Positions 1-7,359 of a stretch of DNA of 19,494 bases are shown one piece after another. The translations under genes were made by a program, and so were the position numbers. Below the pieces are notes generated by a model that made no database searches, was not told the origin of the DNA, and saw nothing but the letters and a program-made list of their open reading frames with translations. Origin of the DNA: an uncultured Bacteroidales bacterium (GTDB lineage: Bacteria; Bacteroidota; Bacteroidia; Bacteroidales; Paludibacteraceae); the NCBI GenBank assembly GCA_902799875.1, contig CADCCH010000001.1, positions 111,835 through 131,328 on the forward strand, written 5' to 3'. How positions within the stretch are numbered: position 1 is the stretch's first letter; the number at the start of each line of letters is the position of its first letter.

Positions 1-1127
1 AGGATATTCATATAGTTGATGAACGCATCGTAAGCGGATTCGAACTGGGTCTCGCCCTGATCAATGTGGTTCATGAAGTGCAGGTAGTTCACATCCTGCA
101 GACGCAACCAGTTGGTCTTCAGTGCCTTGTCCTGACAGAGGTGTACACGCTCGGAGACGGCATAGAGTTTGTTCAGCGCCTCCTGCTGCAGATCATTTCC
201 GTTGTAGATGCTCAGGTCTTTCGCCTCACCGCTCCAGGTCAGAGGATACGGACTGGACAGTACATCTTCTGCCGCCAGTTTCTTGGCAGCCTCAGCCGGA
301 GTCATAAAGCCCATCTCACGCTCCAGCACGAAGTACGGCAGCGCTTTGAGGAAGTCGAAGATACCCGTTCCGGCATTCTGACGCACACCAAAGGTCTCGG
401 CACCTACCCAGATGTTGATGATATCCTCACCCTCCGGCAGAGCTTGCAGCATGTTTGCGTATTTCTCCGCATCGATCGGGAAATTAGCCCAACCCGGATC
501 CGAGAAGTGGAAACTCAACTCATCGCTCAGGTTCGTGTTACGCAGCAGCACTTTCATCTTCGGTGCACCGGCGCTCTGATAAACCTTGTTCGGGGTCTTC
601 CAACTGATGACATGCTTGGCACCTTCGGTGAGGATGGCTTTGTAACCCAACTTATTCAGGTTGTACGCAAGCTCATCGGTATAGAGCAACTCTGTGTTCC
701 ATACGCTCTGTGCCTTCACTCCCAAGATCATCTCCAGCAATTCACCTTGGAACTTAAGTTGTTTCTTGAACTCCTCCTCATTATACTCCGAAGCCAGCGA
801 ATAAGCGTACGGGGTAGCAAGGAACTCAACGGCCTTGGTGGCAGCCAACTCCTTGAGGATATCGATCATCTCCGGGTTGAACTGCTCGAACATCTCCAGC
901 ATCGTACCGCTGACGCTCAGGGCGCAGTGGAACTTACCTTTGGAGAGGTTGATCATGTCTTTGATAGTCTGGCAAAGCGGCAGATACGAGGTCTGTACCA
1001 ACCAGTTAACGTGCTCTTCGGTGGCCATATCATCATAGTAATAATGGTCATGACCGATCTCAAAGAAACGATAGCGCTTCAGACGATACGGTGTGTGCAT
1101 CTGGAAGCATAAACATATATTTTTCAT
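1..1127 (-). CDS. GH57 alpha-amylase-like protein, 3' end outside the window
   Basis: This gene is last in the glycogen operon; about 375 codons are visible and it runs off the left edge. Translation from the ATG at 1127 begins MKNICLCFQMHTPYRLKRYR. That matches the start of Bacteroides GH57 alpha-amylase-like proteins, intracellular enzymes acting on glycogen or maltooligosaccharides. The family nucleophile motif is kept (WNTELLYTDE, Glu146). Other active-site positions are not: the family HQP motif reads HTP (residues 11-13), and the usual DxExFG motif carrying the acid/base Asp reads GAETFG, with Gly at residue 242. The protein may therefore be weakly active, inactive, or act as a glycan-binding or regulatory partner. 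It starts 13 bp after the glycosyltransferase stop, so co-transcription is likely. Family assignment is fairly sure; activity is doubtful. Confidence 0.85.
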   Translation of the reverse strand, partial: MKNICLCFQMHTPYRLKRYRFFEIGHDHYYYDDMATEEHVNWLVQTSYLPLCQTIKDMINLSKGKFHCALSVSGTMLEMFEQFNPEMIDILKELAATKAVEFLATPYAYSLASEYNEEEFKKQLKFQGELLEMILGVKAQSVWNTELLYTDELAYNLNKLGYKAILTEGAKHVISWKTPNKVYQSAGAPKMKVLLRNTNLSDELSFHFSDPGWANFPIDAEKYANMLQALPEGEDIINIWVGAETFGVRQNAGTGIFDFLKALPYFVLEREMGFMTPAEAAKKLAAEDVLSSPYPLTWSGEAKDLSIYNGNDLQQEALNKLYAVSERVHLCQDKALKTNWLRLQDVNYLHFMNHIDQGETQFESAYDAFINYMNI

Positions 1128-1140
1128 AATGATTAAATTT

Positions 1141-2403
1141 TTACAATGTATGATTAATTACTCCGTCATAGATCCGTCTTACCTTCAAGCCTGCGTCGGA
1201 CCATTTGATGTTATTCACTTCCTTCATACCAAGCTCGTGCAGACTCTTGTACATCGCCGGGTACTTCACAATCGCGTAGATAGCGTCGGCCATGGCGTCG
1301 ATGTCCCAGTAATCAGTCTTAATAGCGTGCTGCAGGATCTCTGCGCAACCGGACTGATGACTGATGATGGACGGACAGCCTACCTGCATCGCCTCCAGCG
1401 GACTGATACCGAAGGGCTCACTGACGGACGGCATGATATACACGTCACTCATCGCCAGCATCTCCTGTACCTGCTTGCCGCGCATGAAGCCCGGGAAGTG
1501 GAACTTATCGGCGATACCGCGTTTGGCTACGAGATCAATCATCTCTGTCATCTTGTCGCCTGAGCCGGCCATGACGAAACGTACGCCATCGGTTTTGCTC
1601 AGTACACGTGCTGCGGCCTCTACAAAGTACTCCGGCCCTTTCTGCATCGTGATACGACCGAGGAAAGTAACCAGTTTGTCTTTGCGTTCGGGCTTCGTGA
1701 ACTCCTCCGGATGCGCCAGCGGCTCTACAGCATTGTGTACCGTGCTCACCTTACGCGGATCCTGACCGTATTTCTCGATCACCGTCCGACGGGTGAGGTT
1801 ACTTACGCAAATGATATGATCCGCTTCGTCCATACCGCGTTTCTCGATTGCGTAAACGGTAGGATTGACGTTACCGCGACTGCGGTCGAAGTCCGTAGCG
1901 TGTACGTGGATCACGAGCGGTTTACCGCTGATCTGTTTGGCAAACACACCTGCCGGATAGGTCAACCAGTCGTGACTGTGGATAATATCGAAGTCCAGAC
2001 TGTGCGCCAGCACCGAAGCTACCGCCTCGTAGTTACCGATCTCTTCAATCAGGTTATCCGGATACCTACCCGAGAAACCCACACAACCGAGATCGTCCGT
2101 ACCGATACGACGATAGTCGTACTTGATACCGTCACGCAGGTGGTAGTACTCCTCCGGACTCATCTTACCTGCCATCCGGTCCTTGACGTAGTTATAATCG
2201 ACATCTTTCCAAACCACCGGCACACTGTTCGCACCGATGATACGCAAGAAAGACTGATCCTCGTCACCCCAAGGCTTCGGGATAACGAAGGTGATTTCCA
2301 GATCTTTCTGCTCACTCATGCCTCGGGTCAGACCGTAGCTGGCTGTACCCAAACCACCTAAGATATGAGGGGGAAACTCCCAACCGAACATTAACGCTTT
2401 CAT
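1141..2403 (-). CDS. GT4 family glycosyltransferase, probable glycogen synthase
   Basis: The 420-residue protein is a GT-B fold retaining glycosyltransferase. The N-terminus MKALMFGWEFPPHILGGLG has the glycine-rich loop of starch/glycogen synthase-like GT4 enzymes. The C-terminal half has the E-x7-E donor-site motif in SEPFGISPLEAM. HSHDWLTYPAG and the HVHATDFDRSRG segment are typical of the family. The likely role is elongation of alpha-1,4-glucan from a nucleotide-glucose donor in the cytoplasm. Its ATG overlaps the TGA of the debranching-enzyme gene as ATGA, so translational coupling is probable. A GH57 gene follows after 13 bp. The GH133-GT4-GH57 order is the familiar Bacteroides glycogen cluster. 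Donor specificity cannot be read from the sequence. Confidence 0.88.
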   Translation of the reverse strand: MKALMFGWEFPPHILGGLGTASYGLTRGMSEQKDLEITFVIPKPWGDEDQSFLRIIGANSVPVVWKDVDYNYVKDRMAGKMSPEEYYHLRDGIKYDYRRIGTDDLGCVGFSGRYPDNLIEEIGNYEAVASVLAHSLDFDIIHSHDWLTYPAGVFAKQISGKPLVIHVHATDFDRSRGNVNPTVYAIEKRGMDEADHIICVSNLTRRTVIEKYGQDPRKVSTVHNAVEPLAHPEEFTKPERKDKLVTFLGRITMQKGPEYFVEAAARVLSKTDGVRFVMAGSGDKMTEMIDLVAKRGIADKFHFPGFMRGKQVQEMLAMSDVYIMPSVSEPFGISPLEAMQVGCPSIISHQSGCAEILQHAIKTDYWDIDAMADAIYAIVKYPAMYKSLHELGMKEVNNIKWSDAGLKVRRIYDGVINHTL

Positions 2404-4376
2404 TGTTGTGCCTCCTTTTCTTTCGCCTCTTTCTCGGCTTGTATGTATTTCTTAAGGGTATCCATCAGACTGATCACGGCAGCCACACTTGGCGCGCTAC
2501 TCATACCGCCACGTCCCCTATACGGCGGATTCGGCTCGTAGAACTCGTTCAGCGTACCGATCGTCAGTTCGTCCATCTCGGCCTCGAAACCGATCAGCAG
2601 ACGCTCCATGAAGCTCGCACCGCTGTATTTGTACACATTCATGTACGCACGCGAATATGCTGTGATGGTGGACGGCCATACAACACCGTTATGCAGACTG
2701 CGGTCACGCTCGGTTGCATTGCTGCCGTAGAACGGATGATACATACCGCTCTTCGGACTCAAGCTACGTAAGCCCTTCGGCGTTAACAACTCCTTCGTAC
2801 AGATATCTACCACTGCTTTCTGCTGTTTCTTATCCAGCGGACTGTACGGCAGACCGACTGCCCAGATCATGTTGGGTCGAACCTCGCGGCTCTCGTAGTT
2901 ACCTACGACGTAGTCATTCAGGTAGAGTCCGTTCCAGAACATCTTTACGAACGCATCCTTGCTGATCTCAGCCTGGTACTCCATGAGGTCGGCGCTGGTC
3001 TCTTTACCCATCTCGCGCAACATCTCTGCCGTGAATCGCATCGCGTTGTACCACAGGGCGTTGAGTTCTACGATATATCCCGTACGCGGGGTGATCGGCC
3101 AACCGTTCTCAGTCGCGTTCATCCAGGTTGCCGGACGTTGGGTACCATCGGTCCAGAGCAGACCGTTCTGGTGCAACTTGGCACGCGGATGGTTCTGCTT
3201 GCGATACCAGGTGATGATATCCAGACAGAGCTGACCGTACAACTCGGCTGCTTCCTTCACCGTATATTTATGCGCGTACTTCTGACACGCACGAATGAAC
3301 CACAACAGCACGTCCGGTTCGTCCATACCCGTCATCTTAATCTCATTGCCGCGACCGTTCATGAACTTCTGAATCTCCTCAATCGCAGTCTTGTTCACAA
3401 TAGCATCCCAGTACTCCGGTCGGTCGATATCGAGTGTACAGCTGGCTACTGAGAAGAAGGTTGTACGTGCATCTGCCTTGAACCACGGGAAACCGGCTAA
3501 GAGATAGCACTTATCGCCTTCGCGTTTATAGAACTGGCTGGCGCTGTTCTTCAAAGTAGAGAACATATCCTCGCGACGAATGCGGCGCTCCAGTTCTTTC
3601 TTCCATACGTTCTTCAGTTGGGCGGTATTACATTCGGTTACACCGGCAGCGAAGATGACACTCTCGCCTTTCTTCATCGGTAACTCGAAGTAACCCGGTA
3701 CCAGCAGATCCTCTTTGAACGCATACCCGCGCTCACGCTCTTTGCGGTACACGATATCCTTGTACCAGGTCGGATCGTGGTGGTATTCCACCGCCTTACT
3801 GAACTGCATGTATAGGTTCGGGAAACCCGGGTACATCCGGTTGAAACGACCGTTCTCGCAGTCGTTCATGTCGGGATTCGCCAGCGGGTTCTCGTGCGTC
3901 AACTCGTTCACATTGCGGAAAGCCAGGAACGGTCTAAAACGCAGGGTGGTCGGACTTCCGCTCTCCAGCAACGTGTAACGAATCAGCACGCGCGGCTCGA
4001 AGCTAACCAACAAACGCTCTTTCTGCAACACCATCGCACCTACACGATAGGTCGTACGCGAAATTAACTCGCAGTCAAACTCGCGAATGTACTTGTGCCC
4101 GTTCGGACTGAAATGATTGTCGCTGTACTCGTGCAAGCCCAAATTGAACTCCGCGCCATGCTGGATCACCGTCTCGTCCAATGAACTGAGCAACACAAAA
4201 TTGTCATCACCCAATTCCGGAATCGGCATCACCAGTTGACCATGGTACTTACGCGTGTTACAATCTACCAACGTGGTCGAGTTGTACACACCTGCACGGT
4301 TCGTCCGAATCATCTCTTTCTGAAGACTGCGCTCCAGATTAACAAGTACTGTCTTGTCAAAATTAAGATAACTCAT
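2400..4376 (-). CDS. Glycogen debranching enzyme, GH133 amylo-alpha-1,6-glucosidase
   Basis: The protein is 658 residues from the ATG at 4376 (MSYLNFDKTVLVNLERSLQK). A longer reading from 4472 would overlap the upstream gene and adds an unlikely basic segment, so 4376 is preferred; it lies 7 bp after the preceding stop. The N-terminal third is the bacterial/archaeal debranching-enzyme N domain (NRAGVYNSTTLVDCNTRKYH). The C-terminal half is the alpha/alpha barrel with WTDGTQRPATWMNATENGWP, then ITPRTGYIVELNALWYNAMR, the signature of this family. It should hydrolyse alpha-1,6 branches of glycogen in the cytoplasm and so works with the GT4 and GH57 products encoded downstream. The length is normal for the family and no damage is visible. 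Confidence 0.92.
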   Translation of the reverse strand: MSYLNFDKTVLVNLERSLQKEMIRTNRAGVYNSTTLVDCNTRKYHGQLVMPIPELGDDNFVLLSSLDETVIQHGAEFNLGLHEYSDNHFSPNGHKYIREFDCELISRTTYRVGAMVLQKERLLVSFEPRVLIRYTLLESGSPTTLRFRPFLAFRNVNELTHENPLANPDMNDCENGRFNRMYPGFPNLYMQFSKAVEYHHDPTWYKDIVYRKERERGYAFKEDLLVPGYFELPMKKGESVIFAAGVTECNTAQLKNVWKKELERRIRREDMFSTLKNSASQFYKREGDKCYLLAGFPWFKADARTTFFSVASCTLDIDRPEYWDAIVNKTAIEEIQKFMNGRGNEIKMTGMDEPDVLLWFIRACQKYAHKYTVKEAAELYGQLCLDIITWYRKQNHPRAKLHQNGLLWTDGTQRPATWMNATENGWPITPRTGYIVELNALWYNAMRFTAEMLREMGKETSADLMEYQAEISKDAFVKMFWNGLYLNDYVVGNYESREVRPNMIWAVGLPYSPLDKKQQKAVVDICTKELLTPKGLRSLSPKSGMYHPFYGSNATERDRSLHNGVVWPSTITAYSRAYMNVYKYSGASFMERLLIGFEAEMDELTIGTLNEFYEPNPPYRGRGGMSSAPSVAAVISLMDTLKKYIQAEKEAKEKEAQQ

Positions 4377-4383
4377 GATGAAT

Positions 4384-5472
4384 TCAAGTATTAAGTAATT
4401 TGTTTGTAAATTCTTTAATCCGCTGCTCCTCCGCTTTCTTGCATACCAACAAGGCACCTTTTTCCTCCACAATAATCATATCATTCACGCCTTGTACAAT
4501 CGCTACTTTACCCGGTTCGAGCACCACAATATTCCCTTCTGCCTCATAGTAATGCGTCTCACTATGCAGACTCACGTTGCCGTGTTCGTCTTTCTCACTC
4601 AACTCATACAGACTGCCCCAGGTACCGAGATCCGACCAACCGAACGAAGAGGGCAACACAAACACATTGTCCGACTTCTCCATAATGCCGTAATCAACCG
4701 AAATATTCGGACATTGCGGGAAATACTCATTGATAAAAGCTGCCTCTTTATCCGTTCCGATGAGACCTTCACCTTTACGGAATATCTCTGCTACTTCCGG
4801 CAGATAGGCCTCAATTGCTTTCGAGATGGTCTCCAAACTCCAGACAAAGATACCGCTGTTCCACAAATAGTCACCACTCGCCAGATACTTCTTCGCGGTC
4901 TCCAGATCCGGTTTCTCTTTGAACTGCTTTACGGGATAAATACCATTCACCCCTTTATCCATTACATACTGGATATATCCGTAACCGGTTTCCGGACGGG
5001 TAGGCTGCATACCCAAGGTACAGATCGCTTCGTGCGTTCCCGTAAACTCAAAGGCCTTCCGGATCACGTTTCGGAATTTCTCTTCTTCCAGAATCAGATG
5101 ATCACTGGCCGCCACAACTATCTTTGCTTCCTGTAACCTGTAACCTGTAACCCGTAACCGCTCTTTTATCCATGCTGTCGCGTACGCAATACAAGGCGCC
5201 GTGTTGCGTCGTGCGGGTTCGCAGAGAATCTGCGATTCGTGCATATCAGGTATCTGCTCCAGGATTAGCTCTTTGTACGCTACGTTCGTCACAACTATCA
5301 TGTTTTCTATAGGAACGATCGGCCGAAAACGGTCTACCGTCATCTGCAGTAAACTTCTACCCGTACCGAAGAAGTCCAGGAACTGCTTCGGTTTTTCTTC
5401 CCTGCTGAACGGCCAGAATCGACTCCCGATGCCACCCGCCATGATCACACAATAATTGTTATTTTGAACCAT
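4384..5472 (-). CDS. manC: Mannose-1-phosphate guanylyltransferase
   Basis: The 362-residue protein makes GDP-mannose from GTP and mannose-1-phosphate. It starts MVQNNNYCVIMAGGIGSRFW, followed by PFSREEKPKQF: the GxGxRxWPxSRxxxPKQ nucleotidyltransferase signature. LWNSGIFVW and FGWSDLGTWGSL are further family landmarks. It is the short form without a C-terminal isomerase domain, usual in Bacteroidetes. The ATG at 5472 is chosen because a promoter element lies at 5492-5499 and the longer reading from 5505 would start upstream of it. A 4x7-bp tandem repeat at 5130-5157 adds the peptide RLRVTGYRLQ just before the conserved VVAASDHLI. First gene of the glycogen operon, an unusual partner since GDP-mannose normally feeds glycan or capsule synthesis. 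Confidence 0.92.
   Translation of the reverse strand: MVQNNNYCVIMAGGIGSRFWPFSREEKPKQFLDFFGTGRSLLQMTVDRFRPIVPIENMIVVTNVAYKELILEQIPDMHESQILCEPARRNTAPCIAYATAWIKERLRVTGYRLQEAKIVVAASDHLILEEEKFRNVIRKAFEFTGTHEAICTLGMQPTRPETGYGYIQYVMDKGVNGIYPVKQFKEKPDLETAKKYLASGDYLWNSGIFVWSLETISKAIEAYLPEVAEIFRKGEGLIGTDKEAAFINEYFPQCPNISVDYGIMEKSDNVFVLPSSFGWSDLGTWGSLYELSEKDEHGNVSLHSETHYYEAEGNIVVLEPGKVAIVQGVNDMIIVEEKGALLVCKKAEEQRIKEFTNKLLNT
5130..5157. repeat. Four tandem 7-bp units (CCTGTAA) inside manC
   Basis: Units are CCTGTAA, CCTGTAA, CCTGTAA and CCCGTAA. They are read in frame on the minus strand as RLRVTGYRLQ, in a loop where the family is expected to be shorter. The three extra periods add 21 bp, keeping the frame. 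Confidence 0.85.
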
Positions 5473-5491
5473 CGTATATACAATTTGGGCA

Positions 5492-5523
5492 CAAAGATAC
5501 AACATTTATTTTATATACGCAAG
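5492..5523 (-). promoter_or_regulatory. Promoter of the manC-glycogen operon
   Basis: On the minus strand, TATCTTTG (5492-5499) fits the Bacteroidetes -7 consensus TAnnTTTG. A weak -33 element (CTTG, 5520-5523) lies 20 bp upstream. Transcription would begin near 5485, leaving a leader of about 12 nt before the ATG at 5472. Confidence 0.55.
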
Positions 5524-5576
5524 TGCGCGCGTGTTTTTTTATAAAAAAAGTGTTATTTCGTGTAAAAAACCCGAAA

Positions 5577-5604
5577 CTTTCCACTTTCGACTTTCCACTT
5601 TCGA
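5577..5604. repeat. Four tandem 7-bp units (CTTTCSA) upstream of gldD
   Basis: Units alternate CTTTCCA, CTTTCGA, CTTTCCA, CTTTCGA. The array covers the place where the gldD -33 element should lie, so repeat sequence supplies part of the promoter. Nearby, 5534-5549 is a T7-AT-A7 tract between the divergent manC and gldD promoters. Confidence 0.85.
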
Positions 5605-5622
5605 CTTTTTTTTGTAATTTTG
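5592..5622 (+). promoter_or_regulatory. Candidate gldD promoter, giving an almost leaderless mRNA
   Basis: TAATTTTG at 5615-5622 matches the -7 consensus. The best -33 match is TTTC (5592-5595), inside the heptamer repeat, 19 bp upstream. The expected start falls at about 5627-5630, next to the ATG at 5630. Confidence 0.5.
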
Positions 5623-5629
5623 TGCCCAA

Positions 5630-6196
5630 ATGCGAAAAATCGGCTTAATTATAGTACTGGTCGCCTTGTTCGTTTCATGCACCAAGGTGTCGTCTCCGAA
5701 GCCCTACGGCTACTATCGGATCACGATGCCCGATACGGCATATACGGACTTCGATCTGCAGTATCCCACGTATCCGTATACTTTTGCGCTTTCGCGTAAT
5801 GCGATCGTGCAACCCCGCACCGACGAGCCGTACTGGATGAACCTCTACTACCCGGCGGCGAATGCAACGATTCACTGTTCGTACAAGCCTGTGCAGGGTA
5901 ACTTGCGAGAGTTAACCAACGATGCGTTGGAGTTCGTTTATCGCAACGCCTCTTTTGCGTCCTCTATCCCGGAGCAGGATTATATGCATCCTGAGGCGCG
6001 GGTGTATGGCGTACTCTTTGATTTGGAGGGCAACACCGCCTCGTCCTGCCAGTTTTTTGTGACGGACTCGGTACACCATTTCTTCCGGGCATCGGTGTAC
6101 TGCAACTGCGCACCTAACGCCGATTCTTTGGCGCCGGTATATGAATATTTACGGAAAGATGTGATCCGCATGGTGGAGAGTTTTGAATGGAAATAA
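5630..6196 (+). CDS. gldD: Gliding motility / type IX secretion lipoprotein GldD
   Basis: The 188-residue protein begins MRKIGLIIVLVALFVSC, a lipoprotein signal peptide with a lipobox ending at Cys17. The mature part starts with a proline-rich stretch and PYGYYRITMPDTAY, typical of GldD. In Flavobacteria GldD is needed for gliding and type IX secretion. Many Bacteroidetes keep it, which fits the presence of two secreted proteins with shared C-terminal tails at 11520 and 12643. The lipobox fixes the start codon although a promoter element ends only 7 bp before it. Its last 10 bp overlap the start of the next gene. The length is normal. Confidence 0.85.
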   Translation: MRKIGLIIVLVALFVSCTKVSSPKPYGYYRITMPDTAYTDFDLQYPTYPYTFALSRNAIVQPRTDEPYWMNLYYPAANATIHCSYKPVQGNLRELTNDALEFVYRNASFASSIPEQDYMHPEARVYGVLFDLEGNTASSCQFFVTDSVHHFFRASVYCNCAPNADSLAPVYEYLRKDVIRMVESFEWK

Positions 6197-7359
6197 ACAA
6201 AAAACATAGTTTGGCCTTGCTGCTGGATCCGGAGAAAGCAAATCCGGATGCACTGTCTATCACGGCAGACTGCCATCCAGACTATATCTTTGTCGGCGGT
6301 TCTACCGGTGGGGATACTACGGATTTTATCCTCGCCCTTAAAGAAAAACTTTCATCCGTTCATCCATTCACCCATTCATTCATTCCTATCATTTTATTCC
6401 CGGGCAACGCCTCCCAATTTAGTCCCAAAGCGGATGGCATTTTGTTTCTCTCGCTCTTATCCGGGAATAACCCAGAATACCTTGTAAATCAGCAGATTAA
6501 GTCCGCTCGTGCTATCCATGATTCGCATATCGATTTCGTCCCAACGGCCTATATCCTGATTGACGGTGGTGTAGAGACTTCGACGATGAAAGTGACGGGT
6601 ACGAAACCTATCAACCCCTCTGACCTTCAAACGATAGTAGACACCTGTATCGCGGCGGAACTGATGGGTAAGAAAGCCATCTATCTGGAAGCAGGTTCCG
6701 GTGCAAAAACCCCGGTTTCATCGGACATAATTCGTGCGGTGCGTGCCGTGACTTCGGTCACGTTGATCGTCGGAGGAGGCATCCGTACCCCCGAAGCGAT
6801 GAACGCCGCCTATTCCGCCGGTGCCGATATCGTCGTTATCGGTAATCACTTTGAGCAACATCCCGAAGAATTGTCGGCTTTCCTTAAAGTCCTTAAAGAC
6901 CTTAAAGACCCTAAGGACTCTATTTTGGCCGACGACGAGCGCTATATGTCCCTCGCCTTAGCGGAGGCCCGCAAGGCGTTGGAGCAGGATGAGATTCCCA
7001 TCGGCTGCGTCATCGTCTCCCAGAACCAGATCATCGGTCGGGGACATAACCTCACCGAGACGCTGGAGGATGTCACGGCGCATGCCGAGATGCAAGCCAT
7101 CACGGCAGCCACCCAGACCGTGGGAGGCAAGTACCTGCCGGATGCAACCTTGTATGTCACGGTTGAACCTTGCCCGATGTGCGCCGGTGCAATCGGTTGG
7201 GCGCAGATCAGTCGTATTGTGTACGGTGCACCGGATCCCAAACGCGGCTACACCACCTACGCGCCGCGTGTTTTTCATCCGAAGGCGAAGGTGACAGCCG
7301 GAGTGCTCGAAGACGAGTGCCGGGCATTGATGCAAGAATTTTTTAAAACCAAAAGATAA
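6187..7359 (+). CDS. Fusion: geranylgeranylglyceryl-phosphate synthase (PcrB/GGGPS) + tRNA adenosine deaminase TadA
   Basis: The 390-residue ORF joins two normally separate enzymes. Residues 1 to about 232 are a GGGPS-family TIM barrel: LLLDPEK, YLEAGSGAKTPV, VGGGIRTPEAM and AGADIVVIGNHF are family motifs. That family joins a prenyl diphosphate to glycerol-1-phosphate. Residues 246-390 are a full TadA, which converts A34 to inosine in tRNA-Arg: HAEMQ and PCPMCAG are its zinc and catalytic motifs. Between them LKVLKDLKDPKD (233-244) is encoded by a 4x9-bp tandem repeat. A second repeat (6351-6382) makes SVHPFTHSF inside the GGGPS part. A TTG at 6925 after AAGGA could give separate TadA synthesis, so two products are possible. 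The gene overlaps gldD by 10 bp and shares 1 base with the next gene (TAATG). Confidence 0.88.
   Translation: MEINKKHSLALLLDPEKANPDALSITADCHPDYIFVGGSTGGDTTDFILALKEKLSSVHPFTHSFIPIILFPGNASQFSPKADGILFLSLLSGNNPEYLVNQQIKSARAIHDSHIDFVPTAYILIDGGVETSTMKVTGTKPINPSDLQTIVDTCIAAELMGKKAIYLEAGSGAKTPVSSDIIRAVRAVTSVTLIVGGGIRTPEAMNAAYSAGADIVVIGNHFEQHPEELSAFLKVLKDLKDPKDSILADDERYMSLALAEARKALEQDEIPIGCVIVSQNQIIGRGHNLTETLEDVTAHAEMQAITAATQTVGGKYLPDATLYVTVEPCPMCAGAIGWAQISRIVYGAPDPKRGYTTYAPRVFHPKAKVTAGVLEDECRALMQEFFKTKR
6351..6382. repeat. Four tandem 8-bp units (TTCATCCA) inside the GGGPS domain
   Basis: Units are TTCATCCG, TTCATCCA, TTCACCCA and TTCATTCA. They encode SVHPFTHSF just before the conserved strand IPIILFPGN. 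Three extra periods add 24 bp, which keeps the reading frame. Confidence 0.85.
6882..6917. repeat. Four tandem 9-bp units (CCTTAAAGA) forming the GGGPS-TadA linker
   Basis: Units are CCTTAAAGT, CCTTAAAGA, CCTTAAAGA and CCCTAAGGA. They encode the charged linker LKVLKDLKDPKD exactly at the domain junction. Confidence 0.88.

Noticed and set aside
66..1112. Long plus-strand ORF of 348 codons
   Set aside because: It is the antisense shadow of the GH57 gene, whose minus-strand product has clear family motifs.
1711..2361. Plus-strand ORF opposite the glycosyltransferase gene
   Set aside because: The minus-strand frame encodes a full GT4 protein with conserved motifs; the opposite ORF has no features of its own.
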